NCBI GenBank assembly: GCA_037178625.1
Contig: CM074135.1
Span: forward strand, 1,986,001-2,050,000
Reading direction: 5' to 3'
DNA from: Skeletonema tropicum
Lineage: Eukaryota; Bacillariophyta; Thalassiosirophyceae; Thalassiosirales; Thalassiosiraceae
Length of the DNA stretch: 64,000 nt
Position numbers and translations under genes: made by a program. Numbering within the stretch: position 1 is the stretch's first letter; each line of letters begins with the position of its first letter. A model generated the notes under the pieces. That model saw only the letters and a list, made by a program, of their open reading frames with translations, did no database searches and was not told the DNA's origin. This document shows, one piece after another, positions 50,424 to 61,727 of this stretch.

Positions 50424-53400
50424 CTAGCTCATCATATCATAAAATAGAGCCTGATTGGAATCAATGGCATCTCCTAGTCCTGGGTGCTGCTGAATAATTT
50501 CACAGAGCAAAACCTGTCCGGAAGCAAAGCCGTTCTGGAAGCTTCGTCGCAGCTCCTGGAATCGTGGATGATTGCGCAGTGCATCTAATTCATTCCGTGC
50601 TGGTGCTGGTTGAGGGGCGTTCGCAGCATTGGCATCGGCAACAGCAGGTGCAATAACAGGGGCTGCTTCATGATGGTTGGCAACATGAGAATCGCTATCG
50701 TTCGCGACAACGTTGTCAGCTGGCATCTCGTCATTGCCACTGGAAGAGTCGTTGACCTCCACATTACTATTACCATCCATTTCGTTGCTACCATCATCGC
50801 CACTGTCACATTCACAATCGTCTGGAAAGCAACGATCACAGTCTTCATAATAATGATCTTTGCAGTAATAGCTCCTTTCAGTAATTTTCTCATCCTCTGT
50901 GGAATCCTTTGAGTATTTCCAACCAGCGTAGACATTATGAGGCTCAATATTCCTTCGCTGGGCTGCAGCAATGATCTGCCCTGGAACAATCGTGTACACA
51001 GGAGTAATTTCGTCTTCCTGGTCTGTTTCTTCTTCATTGAGAGGTTGAGTGAGCGGAGGTGGTGGCACAAAAAACATATCAATGGAGCCAGGAACTTTTC
51101 TCGTTTTGTAAGGGAGTGCTTGTTTAGGACCGAGGAACCGGGCGCGCTTCGACACTTCCACAGATGATTCGTACGAATCTACTAGTAGAACGCCCAAAGT
51201 ATGAAGAAGTTCAGCTTCGGCAATCTCAAAAACAGGACCGGTTAATCGAACTATCCCAGCTATGTAAGCGAGTCTCCTGATGATTTTGCGACCAGCACCT
51301 GGTGGCAATAAATCCCTGCAGTTATTTGCTGGCCAGCGCCAAACAGTGTTTCTGAACGATTTAAGACCACACGAGCAAAGAAAGCTAAGACCTTCCACCC
51401 CATGATAATTTGCGGCCACATTACACTCTGATTGATTCTCCCGAGAAGGTAAGAGCGTAAAATCTTGCTCCTGGACCTCCGTTCTGCCAGAGTGAATTGC
51501 CATCAATAATGCATCCTCAAGTCTCTTCACCATGTATCCCTGTAATAATTCTGTCAATACGGTGAGAACAAGATGATACATAGTTAGCAGCAGAGTTATA
51601 AGCTGCCTACACACTAGCCTTTCAAATACGCACCGAAGAGATAATCAACAGTGTCTCCTCGAAGTCGAAAAGAAACAGCTGCCCCAAAACGATTCATTCT
51701 TGCCAAAATATCAGCTGCCAACTTGCGCAGATCGTCGGCGTATAAGGGCGAAAATCCATCGACCAAGCATTGGGTACAAGTGCATTCGTCACAGATGACT
51801 CCCACTATTTCATTGTTCATGCGCTGTTGAAACCTTCTAATATAGCGCAGCCCTAAAGCTTCTTTCGACTCTGCGACTCTACACCCATGCACTTTTGTAA
51901 TGGAAGGGTGGCATTTAAGAGGGTGACATCTATGAATCCCACCGTCATTGTCTATGTCCACAATTGTGCTGAATTTTTTGCAAACAGTCGCTAGAACGTT
52001 GAGTTCAGCTTGAGTTCTAGTGGTGTAGATGAGAATAGTCTCTAGCAAACTTTGAGGAATGCCAAGTAGCGAAGGAGTCTCTCTTTTATCCTCCTCATGT
52101 GCTGAAGAATCAGCTTGGTATACATAAATCGAGGCATTGGCAGCCGCTGCTTGCTGCTCTTCCAATGCAACTTGCTCATCGCTTACTTCCATAGCTTCCT
52201 CGAATGAGATTGCGCTGTCGTCATCACTATCGACAAGATCAAGCACACGGTACTCTCCCCAGGAGAGAGCCTCTTCACATTCAGCATCAAATGAGGTCCT
52301 AATATGTGCAACGTGATCAAGGCAAGTAGCAGCTTGTACCGAAATGGATTCAATCGACGAGTCTTGTAAACTCACCAGCAACGGAAGAAGGCCGGTATCT
52401 CTCATCAATGATTCAATGTTGTCTTCATTAGCCTGTGATGCAAGAGAGATGCATACGAAAGCTAGATTTGTCTCAACACTTTCATCCTCACTTGTATTTA
52501 GGATTTGCACAAGTCTTGACACCAAATTTGCGTCGATTGCTTGCTGAATGGGAGGCTTTTCAACCTCGAATATCTTGCGAAGTAACAAAGAGCACTTCGG
52601 TAAACTCTCTGCCTGATCATCGGAAAGTATGATACGGAAGAGACCGTCATGAACTTTAGCATCGATCACCTTTTGAATGTGATCATCAGCAGCGATAACC
52701 AGTAGACTTTGAGACCCCTTGACCTTCACGTCTTCTGACGAGCGCAACAACTCTACAAGCTTTGGTATGCCACCTGCATTCACCATTGCATCGACGTGAT
52801 CCTTCTTCTTGCCGACCAAAATATCGACCAATCCGCGTAGAGCAATCTTGGTAATGCTATCTTCAGATGAATTCAGCAACCGAGTAAATTTGGGAATCAC
52901 TTCAGCATTAATGATCTTCTCTCGTTGTCCTTCTGTACCTTTAGCAAAAATGATTCCTAATGCACCTACCGCTTCCATTTGATTCTCGTTACTAGTATCC
53001 AAGGCTTTAACCAAACAAGGTATAGCATCATTAATGTCTTCCATTGTCACATCATTTTCAAACTCGACGAGACGTCTGAGGAGCTTGAAACAATCACTCA
53101 AAATGACTTCGTTATCAAAGATGGAAGGACGTTTCTCGTCATCATCATAACAGTCTACCAATATCTGGACGACTGCCTTCAAATGCGGACGGATATCTGA
53201 AGATGACACGCTAAATTGACCTCTGTCAATCGAAAGGCCTATCTCATCCTTCAAAACTGCCAGTGCCTTTTCGGATAGATGGCATTGATTTTTCTCAGAA
53301 AGTGTGGGTCCCCCTGTGAATGACTTTGAAACTGCGTCGTGCACTTTTTGCGCAGACAACTTTTTTACATCCAATTCAGCATATTGAATCACTCTCTTGA

Positions 53401-54415
53401 TCTCGGCAAGTTGAGCTTGTGTGTACTTGACAATTATGAGCGCTTGAATATTATTGTCATCAGAATTGAGTACCCACCGCCTCCCACTACCCAAAAGCCT
53501 CAAAAGGCGTGAATCGGATTGAAGCAGCTCCTTCCCTCCAGGCCGATTTTCAATGATGCTCTCTACCTCTGCAACTGGCAAGCACACGTCCAGGCCATAC
53601 GGCCTCCCAGAGCGAGCATTGCTGAAAGATGAACCCTTAGATTCAAATGCAACTACAGATTCAAGTGGGAAGCTTTTACATGCCCTTTGACATGTAGTGC
53701 AGTTATCGCCACTCATCATCCCATTGCCATTGTTCGGGCAAGTGAGACCCGATATCTTCAAATGATTTGGAAATGCCCCAATACCAAAAGCTCCCGAGAG
53801 CATATCAATAAAAGCCTTCATGCTTGACCACGCTCCATCGTCAGGATAAAGCTCTTCTCCTTCAAAAAAGTATCCGTCTGCAAGAGCAAACCCCTCTATG
53901 TCTTCTCCGTCTTCTTCTGTCTTCCCACCAAAATGAACTCGCTGAAGTGTTGGCAAGAACCTGGATATAAAAGGGATGCATTTGATTCTAGTTTCAAGAT
54001 CTACATCAATAACTTTCAACTCTGCTTCGCCTCCTACTTCCACCGGCTCCTCTGTCAAAAGTGAATTGATATGAATGTCAGTAACATCCCGGAAGCGGGA
54101 AGCAACTCCCAAATGCATCTGCGCCGCCGTATCAATTCGTAATAGAGTAAGCAGCGGCATGGTCTCATGGAGAATGCTACGAGACAAGGCTCCGCACGTC
54201 AAAATATCTTCAAAAGGAAGAAACTGCATAACGCCCGCCCAAACCTCCGCTGGCAAAGTTAGTTGATCGTTCGGGGTGTCATCAGCCAAAGTCGAAGTGT
54301 CACTGCATGCTGAACGTCGCAGGCGCTTCGAGGCGCGCTCTGCAGATGATGGAGATCCAACATGACCGTCGGGCAACGGCGGCGCTCCATTGTCTATATT
54401 ACTAGGATGATTCAT
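50424..54415 (-). CDS. F-box/ARM-repeat protein with embedded H3-like and H4-like histone folds and a Rad23 XPCB-like tail
   Basis: There are two exons, 54415-51634 and 51550-50424. The donor TTCG|GTGCGT and acceptor TTGACAG are the only pair that keeps phase, giving about 1302 residues. An F-box lies at about 52-95 (LTLPAEVWAGVMQFLPFEDILTCGALSR). ARM/HEAT-like repeats fill about 430-720 (VNAGGIPKLVELLRSSEDVKVKGSQ). A second F-box-like segment (LLGIPQSLLETILIYTTRTQAELNVLA) and a Cys motif (CDECTCTQC) follow. Residues 890-962 align with the H3 fold (LRKLAADIL; Y.V..LED.LLMAIH..R; QDF); 1015-1065 align with H4 (IIRRLAYIAGIVRLTG, KR). The last 57 residues resemble the Rad23 XPC-binding domain (LRNHPRFQELRRSFQ). 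I infer a chromatin-linked SCF adaptor. The upstream frame to 54511 has no ATG. Confidence 0.8.
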
Positions 54416-55103
54416 TGGCTCTCTGACTCCGTTGCTCTTCCGATCAGGATGATAGTGTCGGTGTCGACCGAAGATATTATTATGGATCTGATTCGGTTTG
54501 GCTTGATGCACTTAGCAGCGCGCGCAGCGCGCACTGCACAAAAGCTGAGTGGAATGAAGAGCATCTCCCGTGGGAAAATTGGCGGAAAGTTAAGTCATGT
54601 TCATGTATTAAATACGTACCCCCTTTAAGAAGTCAAATTTTTTATCTGATGCACTACTGCGATACCCACATATATTCTGATTTGGGTCTCTAGTCTCAAA
54701 TCAAGTGTACCCCCTGCTATGCAGTTCAACACAGTGAGAAGAGAGAGATGCTATGAAGCATTCCGTGCCATCGCATCGTATGATGTTGCATTATCACTGC
54801 CTATGCCCAGAAACATAATTGAACCATCAATTTGAGCCCCCATACACATTTTTTCATTAGTTTACATCTGCCAGCCCGATTCGATGCCGAAGAATATTCA
54901 GCATCATATTAATTAGTTACATGCACCAGACTGACAGGCCTCTACCTCGATCCTCAATCAGGGGATAGGCAATTGCTGCGCACGACCCCTCCCATCACCC
55001 ATTCTCAAATGAGCCATTCCACACCATCTCTCATATGTTTCACTCGCCTTGCAATACATGAGCAGGAAATACAACACAAATCTTTAGACATTTTATCGTG
55101 ACA
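54416..55103. other. Intergenic, nothing recognised
   Basis: It contains GC-rich GCGCGCAGCGCGC near 54517-54530 just upstream of the F-box/histone-fold gene, and otherwise AT-rich DNA with no repeat or RNA gene. Confidence 0.4.
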
Positions 55104-56259
55104 TCACCACCTCTGATAATATTCATAGCTCTCACTCACCTCCTTTCCCATGCGTATTCCTTGTGCTTCATACAATCCCCCCGTGCCAGTTCGCTCCCAT
55201 ACCTGGTCAATCCAGATGTATGCAATTGGCTCTAAATAGACATCTGCTGACCCATCACGGGACACCACGCACTGTCTCACCTGAACAATCGTTGCTGGGG
55301 TATTCCTGCGAAGTGGGGATTGATGAGCATGAATAAAAGTGGGCAATTGATACTTCCCGAGCAGCGATTGATTTTGCTCCAGCACATTGAGAAGGTTCGC
55401 TTTGATATCATCATCATCGCCATTGTGACGCAAACTGTTGTTGGGTATCAAAGATGGAACCATTGGTGAGATTCGCTCCCCCCTCCTAGCCGAAACTGGA
55501 TAGGGTGCCATTACTTCGGACATAAGTAATCGATAACGCGGCTCAAAGAAGTGTAGACCATATGGCGATCCCAGACGAATTGCTGATGGCATATAAAATA
55601 CTGGGCCTTGGTACCTCAAATGATGATTCACAATCGATTTGTAAATGCATTGATGAATTCCAGAAGATGATGCCGTATGATTGTGGGGAGGGTATGCTTC
55701 AATCGCATCACATGCTTGCTTGAGAAGTGCGTCCTCCTTTGTTGTGTTGTCAGTATTATCTGATTTAAGATTCTCCGTATTACTAGTTGCACTCGTTTGT
55801 GTTGTCGCACCAGCTTCTGCTCGAGTCAGCTGCTGCTTGCTGTAATTGATTATTCTTCGTCCTCTTGTCACGACGATTCCTATTGTGATTTCGTTTCAAA
55901 ATATCCGACCTAATTTTGTCACATTTTGAATCAAAAACAAAGCGCTTCATGCCATCTTCCCAGAGGTGCTCTTTTTTGACCAAGCGTAGTAGTGCATTCT
56001 CCCAGAAGATATCATGTTGCTTGGTTAATCGATGGAATTGTTTGGAGACGAGTGGGAGCGTGTGTGTTAGGGAGGATTGACCACACGTTGGGTTATCATG
56101 GCTTGCCGTCTCGAACGGAGTATCTGCAACAAAACTCAGAATGGACAACAGGATATCTTCATGGAATATACTCAGGGAAGAAGGCACAGTAGGAGGATTC
56201 ATATCAGTGGTTGCTCCACCGTCATCGGATTGACGTGTTTGACAGTCACCCATGTCCAT
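55104..56259 (-). CDS. F-box protein with a LON substrate-binding-like domain
   Basis: The ATG at 56259 opens an F-box-like region (LSIFHEDILLSILSFVADTPFE, LTHTLPLVSKQFHRLTKQHDIFWENALL). The second part (YQGPVFYMPSAIRLGSPYGLHFFEPRYRLLMSEVM, PATIVQVRQCV) resembles the LON N-terminal/ASCH-type domain seen in F-box and cereblon-like proteins. The parts lie in two frames. A 70-nt intron at 55840-55909 (AG|GTCGGA ... TTACAG|C) joins them in phase to 361 residues, though the donor is atypical; a frameshift is the alternative. It is the second F-box gene in a row on this strand. It may recruit substrates to an SCF ligase. Confidence 0.65.
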
Positions 56260-56642
56260 CGTTCAGACTACCCGACTGAATGTCCAATATTATTTACAAC
56301 GAAGGTTTGTTCTTTGGTCGATGAAATAAACACGTCAACCCAACTTGTTTAATCAATCAATGCACAACATAATAGTAATGATGTTCTTCTTTTTGTGTGC
56401 GTTGGCTTGTTCCGTCTTCATCGGCCGGTTGATTTCGGATTTGCAGGTTTCTTGAGTTCGAGATACCTATCTGTTCTCATTTACATCCCTCACTTTTTGA
56501 AGAGAAGCGAACTCCTCCTCCGCATCCGGCATCCGGCATGCAGGCTCTCTCCTCTTCTTTGCGTTGCCAGTTGCACCCACAAAAATGACAAACAAAACAC
56601 ATCATAAGCATCATAAACCAAATAAGAAACTCAGCATTGACA
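56260..56642. other. Divergent promoter region
   Basis: It lies between the F-box/LON gene and the hydrolase gene, with nothing specific visible. Confidence 0.35.
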
Positions 56643-58848
56643 ATGATAACAGCAGATGCTTTCCTCGAGGCTCTTCAGCTGCCAACTGATCACCCATATC
56701 TTCCTCAAGATGCAAGCGGAATAGACTTTGACAAAACCGATGCTCCGAAGGAATGGTCTATTACAAATTACTTCTTGTCATGGAAGGACTCTCCTTCGAT
56801 ATCATCAGCAACGCAAGGTTCAACACCTAGTATCGAGTGCTCCTCTGACTTTCCAATTCCTTCGTGGGCAGCCAAGTCGACAAGCAACAATGTTTGCAGC
56901 TTCGAGGTAGAAGCAGCTCCACCTGCCATTGCTGCTGGCTCTAACTCTACTTCCACCGACGTTAGCTTCCTGGAGGAAATATCGCCATGCCTATTTGCAA
57001 TGTTTCACATGAACCTCATACTCTGGGCGCCAGTTGTTTTATTGATCTGCCTACGGAGACTCCTCAAAAAGCCTTCCAAGTCCAAGCAGCGTAAGACAAG
57101 TTCCGATCGACGAGATGGTGAATCCGAGACTAACAAACAAACGACATCATCAATAGCCTTCTCTCCCACATTATCCAAAAGTAATCCACGCCCTCTTCCC
57201 ATGAACTATCTACCAGTCATATCCAATACAAAGACAAATCAAATAACTCCTGAGAGAAAGAAGAAGTTCAACACATCACAAGACACACTATCTTTCTTCG
57301 CCTTCCCTACCAACGTCTTCTCTCGGGCCGAGAGCCAAGATGAAGCAGCAATGAGTAGTCCAACTGGAGGTTACTTTACCTACATTGTTGGGCTGTTCTT
57401 TTCAGCCTTGATTATGACGGACCCAATGTATGTCTTCGAATTTTCACAAGCCACATTAGTGATTGTTCATCTACTCATCATCATTCTTGGTGTGAGGAGA
57501 CTGGGACCAAAGGTTGCCATCTACACAGCCCTGCCGGTATCAATCATTGCATTCTACATCATGGCTTATCAAGACTTAAATCTGCCTCCTTTCTCTCCAG
57601 GATTGTATTATGACGAAAGCAATTCATTGATTTCTACTGTTGTAAGCAAATGGCCCGTCGACAAACGAACATACGATGACGGAAGAGGCACTCCGTGGAT
57701 GATGACTGGAGATACGAGAACTGGATTACCATTCATGTTCTACAAGATTCCTAACATTGATTTTCAAAGGAGGTGAGTTTCTCTTTACCTGGTGAGATTT
57801 TGTGCTGCAATACATGGATGCTCTCACACATTGCTGTTCACACCTATCTTATGTAGGTGGGTCCCTTTGCCAGATGAAAGAGAAGCTGTCGTCCTAGACA
57901 TTGCATTCCCGAGTAACAACGTAATCGAAAGCAATAAAAGGGTGTATCTTGTCCTCCATGGTATTAACGGAGACTCGCATGAAGGATATGTTGCTGACTT
58001 TGTTGACAGGCAAGTTGCACAAGGTCATGTGGTAGCTGTCATGATCACTCGTGGCCTAGGCGACTTCTCCCATTCTAGGAGATAACATCCTTCATTTTGC
58101 AAGAACTAAAGATGTTAAAGCAGCCGCTGCGGCCCTCAAGTCGGCCATAAGAGAAGTAAGCGGTGATGGAGGCCTTCTTCTCTCTGGAGTCGGATACTCT
58201 ATGGGAGCCATTACTTTAGCAAACTATGTCGCAACCTCTGGTGCTCAATGCGATCTCGATGCTGCTGTGGCTATCTCAGGAGCGCTAGATACGCGTGAGC
58301 AGGTAAAATTCTCCCGCTCTGCTTCATTGTGGCAGCCATTTATAGCGAAAGCATTGAGAGACACCTTGCTCAGCTCCTTCGGGAACAGAATCCGAAACAG
58401 GTTGTCTCAACAACAGCTGCAAGAATCGTTAAAAGCTGCCAACCTTGTTGATTTCGATAGAACTTTCTTCGTTCCTTATCACAATTTTGATGGTCTCGAA
58501 GATTATCATAGTAGAATGGGTGCAATGGGCGATTTAGTCTCTTTTGATAATAAGTACTCACAAGGTCGCATCGCCCAGGTGTCGATTCCTCTCCTGTGCG
58601 TTCACAGCCTCGACGATCCTGTGGGGTACTGGGGAGTGTATCGAAGACCAGAGAGCGTAGTGCACACAGGCGACGGCAACACGGTTCTACTCTTTACTAA
58701 AAGAGGCGGGCACGTTGGGTGGCCACTAGGGATGAACCCAGCGGTAGAGGCTTGGAAGTGGATGTCTGATGTTGCCTCTTCTTTTGCAGAGGCAGTGGAT
58801 GTAGCTCGAAAAGATCAAACAAACATTGTACAAAATAAGAAATATTAG
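56643..58848 (+). CDS. Membrane alpha/beta hydrolase of the ABHD1/3 (EMB8) type, one frame break
   Basis: Exon 1 is 56643-57772 and exon 2 starts at 57857 (donor AG|GTGAGT, acceptor TGTAG). Several membrane segments lie in the first exon (LILWAPVVLLICLRRLL, YFTYIVGLFFSALIM, FSQATLVIVHLLIIILGV, VAIYTALPVSIIAFYIM). The hydrolase part has YLVLHGINGDSHEGYV, then RGLGD, where a surplus T near 58065 breaks the frame; PILGDNILHFARTKDVK continues. The nucleophile elbow is GVGYSMGAI, the acid lies in HSLDDPVG and the base in RGGHVGW, so the triad is complete. The family hydrolyses phospholipids or acylglycerols. The extra membrane segments are unusual for EMB8-type enzymes. Confidence 0.82.
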
Positions 58849-58854
58849 GATGAT

Positions 58855-60666
58855 TTATTTAGCAGTAGTTGATGGCCCTAGAAGCCAAGCCTGCCACGCG
58901 TTGTTCTCATAGTATTTGCGTGGAACAGATGCAGTCTTCCTCTCGATACGTGATGAAAAGGGATTCAACTCCGGTGCCCACAATTGATGAGCACGGATCT
59001 TCTTCTCGTGTTTGGATGATTGCATTCTTTGTGCTACCACTTCTGCTGCCACTTCAGAAACAACCTCTGCATCATCTTCACATTCTTCAATTGTATACGC
59101 GGTAATAACAAATGGAGTGCATGCATAGCTATCGTTGCCTTCAGATTGACACATGAATGATAAGGTTGGTTTCCACGAATCATAACCCCAGATGCCAGCA
59201 TTGAAAGCGACTGCCAAGTCTGGTGGCAACACAGCACTAGCCTCGCTTGTATTTTGCTCGTGGTACTCTCGTTGGTGGAATACTGCCGTAGCCGAGATTA
59301 GCCCCCCCGATTCCGAAGATGAGGGGAGCAAGTTTATCTCACGAGATAGAATCCAATCCGGTACATTAGGCCCTGAAATTTCAAGGACCAAAGAATCGAT
59401 TTCAGGAGCGCTACCGGATGAAGATTGCATTGTTGATAGTACCCCCGATTGCAAAGCTGCGCTGATCCATCGAGCAAACGGCCCAACTGATTTTCTCAAA
59501 GTTTCCTCAGACGAACATTCGACACGATCGCATCCCAGGATGTGGATGGTTAACGTGTTTGAATACTTCCGTTCGTGCTGCGATTCGAGCTCACCGAAGC
59601 CCATTGCTCTCATCCTCCTACGAAAGCTGATCAAAGGCCACAAACGAAGCACAGCCTCTGATAGAGTGGCGCTTCTAGATAGATTAGCTGACGCAGATTT
59701 GGCCTTGGGCGTCGAGCGACGAAAAGCAGCGAGTGGCCCAGTGGGTATGATTGCATGATTATTCATATTCTGACGTTCCATCGACTGTATTGACTGGGAT
59801 GTAAAGTTGATCACAGATCCCAAAGATGTCTGAAGCATAGCGGAGGAGGGGGAGAAGGAAGATGATGCGCCAGCATCCAACGTATTTGCTAGTTGAGGAG
59901 ACTTCAATCTGATTGAATGCATGGCCTTTTGAATTGCATTGACATCCATAGGTTTTGGTTCCAGTAAAGTTGCTGTTGCTGCTGATGTTGTTGTGTCCTC
60001 GAGAGGCGGAAAGATACTTCCAAAGTTAGTTGTAATTGTTTCGTCTCCCCCTTCATTGACTTGTTCAAGTGAGTGTGTGAGTGATGGAATAGATGCAGCA
60101 ATATTTTCATCATAATTAGTGACGGATCTAGTTTCAGTATCATCATTTGTGGGGATGTGAGCACCGGATAATTCCAATGTTGTCCGATGTTCATCTTCCA
60201 AACCTCGCAGAGCTTGCTCGGCTAGGCTCAAGAAGTCATCTGGAACCTGTAGGTCTGATGATGCCGTGTCTGCTGTATTATGGATCTCAAAAGATGCGCT
60301 TTCATTATCATCTTCACTGTTATTATTTTCATGATGATGCCCAACTGAATAACCCATTGCATGATCTTTCACACCATTGATTCGCTTTGGCAGAGCACCA
60401 ATCATGTGATAGCCATTATTTGCAAACTCGTCACCGTTCATTTCAGTCTCATCATCTTCACTGTCATCGTTCATAACCATCATATCATTCATGTTAAAAT
60501 TGAGGGGTGTATATCCTTCCAACAAATGAGATTCCGGTTCTGTATTGGATGTACTGGAAGACGCAATATTGTTGCTTCTGCCGGCATCATCATCGGGATA
60601 CCCACTGAGATCATCATTATCATCTGGACTATCCTCAACGAGATTATTATCATTTGATGCGCTCAT
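58855..60666 (-). CDS. Disordered protein with an MSS51-type C-terminal domain
   Basis: A single exon encodes 603 residues. The first 350 are acidic and low in complexity (Asp, Asn, Ser), without a targeting signal. From about residue 370 the sequence matches the MSS51 C-terminal domain found behind MYND fingers: TLTIHILGCDRVECSS, LVLEISGPNVPDW, VFHQREYHE, LPPDLAVAFNAGIWGYDSWKPTL and PFVITAYTIEECEDDAEVV. No MYND zinc finger is present. The role of this domain is unknown; in yeast MSS51 it belongs to a COX1 translation regulator. The gene converges on the hydrolase gene with only 6 bp between stop codons. Confidence 0.75.
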   Translation of the reverse strand: MSASNDNNLVEDSPDDNDDLSGYPDDDAGRSNNIASSSTSNTEPESHLLEGYTPLNFNMNDMMVMNDDSEDDETEMNGDEFANNGYHMIGALPKRINGVKDHAMGYSVGHHHENNNSEDDNESASFEIHNTADTASSDLQVPDDFLSLAEQALRGLEDEHRTTLELSGAHIPTNDDTETRSVTNYDENIAASIPSLTHSLEQVNEGGDETITTNFGSIFPPLEDTTTSAATATLLEPKPMDVNAIQKAMHSIRLKSPQLANTLDAGASSSFSPSSAMLQTSLGSVINFTSQSIQSMERQNMNNHAIIPTGPLAAFRRSTPKAKSASANLSRSATLSEAVLRLWPLISFRRRMRAMGFGELESQHERKYSNTLTIHILGCDRVECSSEETLRKSVGPFARWISAALQSGVLSTMQSSSGSAPEIDSLVLEISGPNVPDWILSREINLLPSSSESGGLISATAVFHQREYHEQNTSEASAVLPPDLAVAFNAGIWGYDSWKPTLSFMCQSEGNDSYACTPFVITAYTIEECEDDAEVVSEVAAEVVAQRMQSSKHEKKIRAHQLWAPELNPFSSRIERKTASVPRKYYENNAWQAWLLGPSTTAK

Positions 60667-60790
60667 TGTTAGATTAACTGCCTAGATACTCATAGCAATG
60701 TAATGGTAGTCAGCACGAGTGTCTGATTGAGATTGAGGTTTGAGGTGAGAGGTGTGATGTGAGATGAGAGATATTAGTAGAGGGGAGAGG

Positions 60791-60980
60791 ATGTCCACTG
60801 TGAGTAGTTGCCCGCGAAAGTTTCCGCTCATGGTGGCGGGCAATACTTTGGACGTGCAACTGAGTACCTCCCTATTGTAACAGGAAACTTTACTGTCCTG
60901 ACTTCCTGTGTCCGTTTTTTTAGCGGGCAACTAGTGTGGAAGGGCAATTACCTAGGCGGGCAACGATAGGTGGACACATG
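60791..60980. mobile_element. 190-bp mariner-type MITE, copy 2 (diverged)
   Basis: The left end ATGTCCACTGTGAGTAGTTGCCC and the complement of the right end (ATGTGTCCACCTATCGTTGCCC) are related inverted repeats. The interior has the same order of GCGGGCAA, GGACGTGCA/GGAAGGGCA and TGTGTCCG motifs as copy 1 at 16770-16953. It is more decayed than copy 1. Confidence 0.65.
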
Positions 60981-61001
60981 GAGCGAGAGCGAGAGCGGGA
61001 G

Positions 61002-61640
61002 GCAGCCATAATCATAGCGACGTTTCTCAATAATCATATAGCGCCAGGTACATGTATGTAATTCGTATGCCCTTTCTCACACAACGCTCGCACATTTCTC
61101 ACTTTTGTCAAATGCCCCGCATGAAACTTTATACCACCATCATTCCACCCGTCTTACATTCCTCTCCGGCACATAAACGGCACTCCTACATATGAAATGG
61201 GACTTCACTACCATTAGCGGTACTCGAACAGCGGAAGCGGCAATCCACGATACGTTTCGTCCTTATCATCCTTTCTCTTATTGAAGTTTGTCTCAGGTAC
61301 TTATGAAAGATACGTCACCCGTCACCAAAGTTTGCATAGTAAGTACGATAAGTAGGATTGAAGCAGCAGGTAGAGTTAAGAGATAACCCATAGTCTTGCT
61401 AACACGGTACTGATTAGTCTCGCTAAAGGTACTGATACTATCTGCGAACACAGTTTTCAATTGCTGGGCATGTGTGTGTGTTGTGAGTTGATGATGCGTG
61501 GCGGGCAAAAAAAAATTTGAGCGTTGAAGCGGTTAAGTGCGAGCGTTGTGTGAGAAAGGGCCACCTTACGTATGTAGGAATTACATACATGTACCTGGCG
61601 CTATATGATTATTGAGAAACGGCGATATGATTATGGCTGC
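61002..61640. mobile_element. 639-bp Mutator-type non-autonomous element, 11-bp target duplication
   Basis: The ends GCAGCCATAATCATA and TATGATTATGGCTGC are complementary, and the inverted repeats extend about 95 bp (to CACAACGCTCGCAC and its complement). GAGAGCGGGAG flanks both sides at 60991-61001 and 61641-61651. An 11-bp duplication is in the Mutator range. The interior has no coding frame. Confidence 0.85.
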
Positions 61641-61727
61641 GAGAGCGGGAGAGTTGAGGAGGAGAGTTTGTGTGTCTTCTTTTTCTGAAGGCAATCATAT
61701 TTTTAACAGAAATGGGTAGTCTCAGCA

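Noticed and set aside
50424..54415. Viral histone doublet as the source of the H3-H4 segment
   Set aside because: Giant-virus doublets are known, but here the segment is inside an intron-containing F-box/ARM gene with no viral genes nearby. Transfer cannot be tested by eye.
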